Below are positions 56,751 through 64,000 of a stretch of 64,000 nt of DNA, piece after piece. The DNA comes from Triplophysa rosa (taxonomy: Eukaryota > Chordata > Actinopteri > Cypriniformes > Nemacheilidae), in the NCBI RefSeq assembly GCF_024868665.1, contig NC_079900.1, positions 1,491,232-1,555,231 on the forward strand. Reading direction: 5' to 3'. Within the stretch, counting starts at the first letter, position 1. Each line of letters begins with the position of its first letter. A program made the position numbers and the translations under genes. The notes beneath the pieces were generated by a model, which saw only the letters and a list, made by a program, of their open reading frames with translations, searched no databases and had not been told where the DNA came from.

Positions 56751-58312
56751 GTACATACCTGTCCAAAAGATAGAGAGTAACCATGGTATCGTCTTTCAGA
56801 CCCTTTTCCTGCCGGAGCTGTCTGCATCATGTAAAAGCTGAACCGATGTTAATCTGAGTTTTTCCTCTTTCATGATCCAGACGTTTTTTCGTCACTGCTT
56901 TTTTAAAAACTGACTTACGTTGTGGAAATATTATTCAGTTAGAAGTATGATTTAATTACCAATATAATCAATAAGTGTTTTCTTTCATTAAATCATTAAG
57001 CTGTGTGCTTTTATCATGTGCTTGCTATTTTACTCAGTGGAAAAATTACTGTGATAAAGATAATGTGTGTGTGTGACAAGCCGAGCGAAACCACAAAAGA
57101 GGAACAAGCTCTGTGTGTACGTGCAGAAACAGAACAGTGACAAGTCTAACTAAGTCAGCACACACACACACCCAAAGAGTCACACAGAGAAGGAATGTTA
57201 CGAATTAATCCACTGCATATGTTTTAAGTATAATCATGAGTTTTGATGTGTTTTATTGAATCATAGGATTAAGAAACAACGCTGCATAATTAAAGCATTA
57301 GAGGATTGAGTTTTTTACTGAAAGTATTTTGATATGTTGTCTTGCCACATGAAACTGTCTCTAGGGAACACTTCCTGAAACTAGCAACTGACCGCAGGGT
57401 GCAAAAGATGTGTTGTAAAAGATGTTGTTTTGCAGAAACTAACAAAGAAGGACGGAGTCAGATAAACGTGGTTCACGGTGATTGGTTGCTAAGGAGCAAT
57501 ACTCCCTAAAGAAAAGGAGGAGTCAGAAGATGAGAACGACGTCAAATACTGAATAAATATGTGTGTCTTTGAATAATCTGGGTTGTTGGCTTGTGGTGGA
57601 GAGAGGAGAACGTCTGACAACCCAGCGCTGTAAACCTTTTACATCTGATTAATAAAACTTCAGTTTAGAGTTTTGAAAAGTTTCTCTGCAAATTTTTGAA
57701 CATGCAGGACTGCCTCTAAAGTCCAACAACGTTTTGTAGATTTACTTGTTGTCAGTTCCGCAGGAAAATTTGATTGTTGCTGATTGTCCGTCATTCTCCC
57801 TAAATTGACACAGCGGATGTGAGTGCGCTGCCGCGCTGATGACGTATGATATCTGCGTGAACAGGGTGCGCAGTGGTATGCAAAATACGTTGGCTGAAAA
57901 AGTACACATGACCAGTCACAGCATTCAGCCAGAACATTTTGGTTGGGCGAACGTTTTTTTTGGTCCTACATCTTGCACAGACGATATATAATTATAAAAA
58001 TATTATTTGACCACTATACTTCTTGATTGCTATCAGGATGTAAAGAGATTTCCAACCAACATGACATGACATCACCCACCCTGCCTTTAACAAATGAAAC
58101 ACAAATGCAATTACAATTCATGACCGCTAGATGGCAACTGTAGCCCTACTGACACTTCTGGCAACGCGAGACTTGAAAGTTAGTAGTGATCATTGTTGCC
58201 AGATCTCGCAACTTTTGAATTTTTTGAAGAGAGAGCATTTCGTGTCGGAGCGGAGAGCATCGGACGAACAGCAAGTGTGATAGGATATTCATGCTGTTGT
58301 CTTGTAAGTAAC
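56751..58312. other. No gene; LTR-like stretch at about 57195-57705
   Basis: TGAATAAATATGTGTGTC (57550) and TTAATAAAACTTC (57650) have promoter/poly(A)-like spacing, and TGTTACG...TTGAACA could be LTR ends, but no target duplication or second LTR is seen. The remainder shows no gene. Confidence 0.3.
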
Positions 58313-58959
58313 TGGCCCCGAAATCCGAAATCGCATACTTTCATAATATATAGTAGGTGAAAATCAGTAGGCAAACGAATAGTATGTCCGAAACCTCGGT
58401 CTTCATGAAACAGTAGGCGAGACTTTACCGGCTGGTGCACTATTTCTCGCGAGATTTGGACGTGCGCATACTACTGTTGCGTCCGAATACGCCTACTTAC
58501 CTACTATATAGTATGAGAAAACAGAGTAGTATGTCCGAATCCTCAGTATTCATAAAAGAGTAGGTGATAAATTCCCGGATGGCTTACTGGTTATGCCCAC
58601 ATTCTGAAGCACCCAGCGACAGATACTTGTGATACCACTACAGGTGCTGGTCATATAATTAGAATGTCATCAAAAAGTTGATTTATTTCACTAATTCCAT
58701 TCAAAAAGTGAAACTTGTATATTATATTCATTCATTACACACAGACTGATATATTTCAAATGTTTATTTCTTTTAATTTGATGATTATAACTGACAACTA
58801 ATGAAAATCCAAAATTCAGTATCTCAGAAAATTAGAATATTACTTAAGACCAATACAAAGAAAGGATTTTTAGAAATCTTGGCCAACTGAAAAGTATGAA
58901 CATGAAAAGTATCAGCATGTACAGCACTCAGTACTTAGTTGGGGCTCCTTTTGCCTGAA

Positions 58960-59673
58960 TTACTGCAGCAATGCGCAGCGTGGCATGGAGTCGATCAGTC
59001 TGTGGCACTTCTCAGGTGTTATGAGAGCCCAGGTTGCTCTGATAGTGGCCTTCAGCTCTTCTGCATTGTTGGGTCTGGCATATCGCATCTTCCTCTTCAC
59101 AATACCCCATAGATTTTCTATGGGGTTAAGGTCAGGTGAGTTTGCTGGCCAATTAAGAACAGGGATACCATGGTCCTTAAACCAGGTACTGGTAGCTTTG
59201 GCACTGTGTGTAGGTGCCAAGTCCTGTTGGAAAATGAAATCTGCATCTCCATAAAGTTGGTCAGCAGCAGGAAGCATGAAGTGCTCTAAAACTTCCTGGT
59301 ATACGGCTGCGTTGACCTTGGACCTCAGAAAACACAGTGGACCAACACCAGCAGATGACATGGCACCCCAAACCATCACTGACTGTGGAAACTTTACACT
59401 GGACCTCAAGCAACGTGGATTCTGTGCCTCTCCTCTCTTCCTCCAGACTCTGGGACCCTGATTTCCAAAGGAAATGCAAAATTTACTTTCATCAGAGAAC
59501 ATAACTTTGGACCACTCAGCAGCAGTCCAGTCCTTTTTGTCTTTAGCCCAGGCGAGACGCTTCTGATGCTTCCTGCTGCTGACCAACTTTATGGAGATGC
59601 AGATTTCATTTTCCAACAGGACTTGGCACCTGCACACAGTGCCAAAGCTACCAGTACCTGGTTTAAGGACCAT
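58960..59673 (-). pseudogene. Tc1 transposase, C-terminal two-thirds
   Basis: VMFSDESKF (first Asp), IFQQDLAPTHSA (second Asp) and DLNPIENLWGIVK (Glu, D34E spacing) form the Tc1 catalytic triad. The N-terminal paired-like DNA-binding domain is missing; the first ~40 codons of the open frame come from the oppositely oriented half. The frame ends at 58960 close to the natural C-terminus, with PRCALLQ differing from other copies. It would cut and paste at TA; without the DNA-binding domain it is not expected to work. Confidence 0.88.
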
Positions 59674-59913
59674 GGTATCCCTGTTCTTAATTGGCCAGCA
59701 AACTCGCCTGACCTTAACCCCATAGAAAATCTATGGGGTATTGTGAAGAGGAAGATGCGATATGCCAGACCCAACAATGCAGAAGAGCTGAAGGCCACTA
59801 TCAGAGCAACCTGGGCTCTCATAACACCTGAGCAGTGCCACAGACTGATCGACTCCATGCCACGCCGCATTGCTGCAGTAATTCAGGCAAAAGGAGCCCC
59901 AACTAAGTATTGA
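59566..59913 (+). pseudogene. Tc1 transposase C-terminal third, inverted partner
   Basis: MLPAADQLYGDADFIFQQDL to the C-terminus, with the second Asp and DLNPIENLWG Glu but no first Asp. The natural stop TGA is at 59911-59913. It mirrors 58919-59290. Confidence 0.88.
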
Positions 59914-61626
59914 GTGCTGTACATGCTCATACTTTTCATGTTCATACTTTTCAGTTGGCCAAGATTTCTAAAAATCCTTTCTTTGTATTGGTCTTAAGTA
60001 ATATTCTAATTTTCTGAGATACTGAATTTGGGATTTTCATTAGTTGTCAGTTATAATCATCAAATTAAAAGAAATAAACATTTGAAATATATCAGTCTGT
60101 GTGTAATGAATGAATATAATATACAAGTTTCACTTTTTGAATGGAATTGGTGAAATAAATAAACTTTTTGATGATATTCTAATTATATGACCAGCACCTG
60201 TATATCCCATGAGCCCACGGGACAGGATAAGTTCATACAGGAGCATAGCGGAGAACTGAGAGGCAGGTGTTTTCTAATGTGAGTATTACTAGCCAACAAC
60301 GCTTTTCTTTGCGTTGCAGTCGCATTTGTTAAAGTGCTGTAGCGTAAAGTTAACCTGTAAGATGCTACATAGTAAAGTATATTTGTGATTTTGCTGTGAA
60401 AATGGAGTGTTTTAATATGTCTATCTTAAAGGGGCGTTCCACGCACACACGCGTCTTCAAAGTAGACTTAACGCATGTTAAAGATGCTTTTAATGTCTGT
60501 GTAACATGTGACCTGTCATTTTCTCGATAAAGTATTGCAAATGAGCACATCACAACATGAAATACACATCACAGTAATGTAGCTTACGTCTATTAACATG
60601 TGGTACAAAGCATTGCTCACTGCTTGCATAGATACATATACAGTAAGTAATGTAAATAAACATATTTACTTCAGTAACTAAACATAATGTATATATTTTA
60701 TTTGTCCATTACTGTTGATGAAAATTTGAGTTGAATAAACAGAGAGTTAACACATGTTCAACTACCTCCACATTTAAATGCAGTATTGAGCACAAATCAC
60801 AGAGGTCACTTGAATCTTGTTTGACTGTTACAGGGACAGATGAGCACACTCGTTAACATCACGAAGGTGGCGACGGTGGTCCGCTGCGAGATGGCAGTAG
60901 CATGTGGGGTTCAACACCTGTAGATACAGGATCATTTGTTATAACAATAAATTGAAATAAAGCTTTGATTTATGTGATGTTAACTTGTATATGTATTAAT
61001 AATTATTAAATTCATTTATTTTCTTACATGTACGTATTTTTATTCATGTTTATTCTATAGTTTTCTGTAAATAAAAGTAAAACATATTACATTACTTCAT
61101 GCATTATGTCATTGCTTCACTGAAAACGTATGCATTCACATGTTTGAAGTCTGTATCAATGCATAGATGGCATATGGCAATACAATTACATTTAGTAGCA
61201 TATTTTAATACAATATATCAATATATGGATAAAAGCGTCTGATAAATGACTAAATGTAAAATGTAAATATCATTTTCAGGAAAAAAATGTATAAGTATTG
61301 GTCAGCACTTAACAATAATATTGTGCACAAGTGTAGGTGTGGGCTAGCAATGCATTTAGGGTACATTTAACTTATAAGCCATAATACTTATATTCCTTGA
61401 CAATAAAATCAGCAGTGCTTTCCTAAGGCGAGATCGTCGAGCAGCTATCCAACGTCTCCTTTGTGAAGGCATTACAAACATGTTGCAAATGCTGGGAAAA
61501 CTCATGGAAGGTAAAGTTAGCATTACTGATGTTAATGCACCTGTCTCTCATAACTTCAGTTGTTGCGCTTGTTATTACGTCGCATGGTTAATCTCTGGCC
61601 CGTGTACACTCCAGTACAGTAGGTAC

Positions 61627-62259
61627 TTCCTGCTGCTGACCAACTTTATGGAGATGCGGATTTCATTTTCCAACAGGACTTGGCACCTGCACACAGTGCC
61701 AAAGCTACCAGTATCTGGTTTAAGGACCATGGTATCCCTGTTCTTAATTGGCCAGCAAACTCGCCTGACCTTAAACCCATAGAAAATCTATGGGGTATTG
61801 TGAAGAGTAAGATGCGACATGCCAGACCCAACAATGCAGAAAAGCTGAAGGCCACTATCAGAGCAACCTGGCCTCTCATAACACCTGAGCAGTGCCACAA
61901 ACTGATCGACTCCATGCCACGCCACATTGCTGCAGTAATTCAGGCAAAAGGAGCCCCAACTAAGTATTGAGTGCTGTACATGCTCATACTTTTCATGTTC
62001 ATACTTTTCAGTTGGCCAAGATTTCTAAAAATCCTTTCTTTGTATTGGTCCTAAGTAATATTCTAATTTTCTGACATACTGAATTTGGGATTTTCATTAG
62101 TTGTCAGTTATAATCATCAATTTAAAAGAAATAAACATTTGAAATATATTAGTCTGTGTGTAATGAATGAATATAATATACAAGTTTCGCTTTTTGAATG
62201 GAATTAGTGAAATAAATCAACTTTTTGATGATATTCTAATTATATGACCAGCACCTGTA
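61627..62259 (+). mobile_element. Third Tc1 half-element with transposase C-terminus
   Basis: It begins at TTCCTGCTGCTGACCAACTT, the same breakpoint as the half at ~59568, and ends CCAGCACCTGTA at 62259. The frame includes ENLWGIVKSKMRHARPNNAE to a stop near 61970. It joins directly to the truncated PIF-like copy. Confidence 0.85.
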
Positions 62260-62269
62260 TTTCACATAG

Positions 62270-62716
62270 GTGTGTTTTTCCACATATAAATCTCAAAACC
62301 TACTTCAGTTAATGGACTTATTAATGGAACTCTTAAGAAAAAAGATATCAGCTGACATTAGGCTTGTTTGAGATGGCCAAATTCTGCGCAGAACCGATCA
62401 CCGGTGATCAGCGCGAGATGCATGCCGGTAAGAAATGTGTCCGAGTTACGTCTGCCTTGCTCTGATGTCATGCTGACGTGTGTCAAAAAACTCTCGCGAC
62501 GGCCAGACGGCTGTATCGGATTCTTCAGTCGGGCGCACTTGCTCTCCACCGACTGCGCTGATGAAAAGCACGATGGGAAACCACTTGCTGACGACACAGC
62601 TTAAATGCTCATTGGGCGAGAATGTCAGCTGATATCTTTTTTCTTAAGTGTTCTATTAATAAGTCCATTAACTGAAGTAGGTTTTGAGATTTATATGTGG
62701 AAAAAACACACCAAGG
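62270..62716. mobile_element. MITE with ~90 bp terminal inverted repeats
   Basis: GGTGTGTTTTTCCACATATA through AAGATATCAGCTGACATT (62270-62359) is inverted at 62622-62716. A central ~260 bp unique part is present. Target duplication unclear. Confidence 0.85.
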
Positions 62717-62719
62717 TGA

Positions 62720-63837
62720 AACATATAGTCCTCATGCACCTTGATGTAAAAGAAGTGGCAATTCAATTGCATAGATTTCATCTGCGATAAAAAGCACTTT
62801 TTTATTAAAGTATAACAAAACATTACAAAACAAGATGGTATACAGACGAGAACACAGACAAGAAAAAATTATAAAAGATAATGTGGCAATATACGGCTTT
62901 GATGGAGGAGCCCCGAGGGGCAATGAGTTTTAACGACTACGCCACCCAGTATAACTACCTGGTAAATACAAATACAGGACACGCAGGTTCTGATCTCTAA
63001 ATTAACAAAGACCGTGAGGCATGGACATTGTAATCATAATACACTTTATTAAATAATCAAAATAATTTTTAAAAAATGACCCGTGACCCTCTTGAGGCTC
63101 ACAAAGAAATTTAACAAAAAGAGGGCACTGCTGCTTAAACCATAGGCGCACAAGTTCCTCCACGGAAAATATACTTTTGATATACAACCCCCAAAAAAGA
63201 AAAGAAAGAATAAAAGAAAGAACTGAGGCACCCCAGAGGTGAGGCAAGCTAGGTTACCGGCCTCCAACTGGAACACACACGTGCATAAAGAACCCCAAAG
63301 GCAATGCACACAGGTGAAATCCACTACAATCCAGGTCAACAGGAAACCACAATCAGTCGAAGAAAGCTCAAAGCTCAGGACAACTAGCCCGCCCCCCTCT
63401 GGTCCTCCCCAGTTCCCGCATGCAGGAAACAAGCCACCCATTCAGCAGACAGCACCTCAATGCGAACAAAGACAGTAGCCACGCACCAGCAACTCAGATT
63501 CTTTAAGCGGGGATATTGTCGCAGATGGCAAAACCAACTCTCCGCACGGCCAATGAAAGCACCGAATAGACACCAGCCCCACACCAGGCAGCGGAGCACC
63601 AGACCACACTCGGAAGTCGGCGGAAACAATGACGCAACATCCCTCGATCCTGAGCAACCCTCTTATACACACCCACTAAATGACACGCTCCGATAACAGT
63701 GCGTGGCGTCTAGACGCTAAGATGTATTTCACTACAATCCGTCCCCTACTTTTGAATCGCCGCCCCGGCGATTAATCAACCAGAACAACCTAGGTTAATT
63801 CCCAAGGCCTAAACATAACAGTTACACAATTAGAAAC
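62720..63837. other. No gene recognised
   Basis: A+T-rich then mixed sequence with several short open frames on both strands, none with a recognisable domain or splice pattern. Confidence 0.5.
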
Positions 63838-64000
63838 TCAACTCAACTCAACTCAACTTTATTTATATAGCGCTTTTACAATTTTCATTGTTACAAACCA
63901 GCTGCACATGAGACACATTGACTACAAGCAAAACAATCAAAGTTCTACCTGCAAAAACAAGAAAAGGTTGAAACACAGAAGACAGACACACCCACACACA
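63838..64000 (-). mobile_element. LINE 3' tail fragment, cut by the window end
   Basis: ACTCAACTTTATTTATATAG at 63849 onward is the reverse complement of 49098-49276. Confidence 0.75.

Larger units (their letters stand above)
58641..60200. mobile_element. Fold-back Tc1/mariner element
   Basis: CAGGTGCTGGTCATATAATT at 58641 is inverted at 60181-60200, with flanking TA on both sides. The two halves are head-to-head copies of the same transposon 3' region and meet near 59565-59582, giving a ~1.56 kb palindrome-like element. Confidence 0.88.
58314..61626. mobile_element. PIF/Harbinger-like element, copy 2, interrupted by Tc1
   Basis: The left end (CCGAAATCCGAAATCGCATA near 58319) and interior match copy 1 (25855 down to about 23985) in opposite orientation. 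58314-58638 and 60203-61626 are its parts on either side of a Tc1 insertion. The last ~190 bp and far terminus are replaced by a Tc1 half at 61627. It lacks the SINE found in copy 1. Confidence 0.75.

Noticed and set aside
63239..63696. Open frames near the right end
   Set aside because: Short, overlapping on both strands, no recognisable domain.

Overview
This is vertebrate nuclear DNA, almost certainly from a cyprinid teleost (a zebrafish, carp or goldfish relative). The evidence is spliced genes with GT/AG junctions, tandem C2H2 zinc-finger genes with a fish-type short N-terminal exon, and a fish-type transposon load: DIRS retrotransposons, EnSpm/CACTA ends rich in AACCCAGC, L2/Tx1-type LINEs, tRNA-derived SINEs, Tc1, hAT and PIF-like elements. 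There is no operon structure, no CRISPR array and no rRNA. Family names rest on recognised motifs and memory; no database was searched.

Layout. (1) Positions 1-13373 are one large inverted repeat. The left arm (1 to about 6325) and right arm (about 7038 to 13373) mirror each other about position 6687 and surround a ~0.7 kb spacer holding a LINE 3' tail. Each arm carries, from outside in, an EnSpm end with the last exon of a SAM-domain gene, the RNase H and start of integrase of an endogenous retrovirus (ERV) split by an L2 LINE, an LTR-like segment, and two head-to-head DIRS fragments. (2) 12105-20575 is an end-to-end EnSpm/CACTA transposon with matching termini and a TA target duplication. 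It carries two minus-strand genes: a multi-exon SAM-domain gene and a Tnp2-like transposase. It sits inside the ERV pol gene, whose upstream part (RT, protease, gag) continues at 20578-23766. A PIF-like element (23792-25855) interrupts the ERV leader. (3) 26.8-45.1 kb holds tandemly duplicated C2H2 zinc-finger genes on the minus strand: gene 1 (exons 27207-28231 and 34964-35057), gene 2 (39565-40436 and 40675-40768) and an orphan third N-terminal exon (44889-44982). The single intron of gene 1 is swollen to ~6.7 kb by hAT, DIRS and MITE insertions; that of gene 2 is ~240 bp. (4) 45.1-49.3 kb is a decayed L2/CR1-like LINE with a hAT insertion. (5) 50217-56746 is an end-to-end Ty3/gypsy element with two LTRs, primer site, polypurine tract and GCAT target duplication, but with several frameshifts and a stop. 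(6) 58.3-62.7 kb is a second PIF-like copy holding a fold-back Tc1, a third Tc1 half and a long-TIR MITE.

The only plausible host genes are the zinc-finger genes. Nearly everything else is nested mobile DNA. The nesting gives a relative order: ERV first, then EnSpm, L2 and PIF-like insertions, then the inverted duplication, which copied the already interrupted ERV. The most interesting object is the EnSpm element that carries a spliced SAM-domain gene beside its transposase. Single Ns at 36069 and 45108 mark assembly joins.
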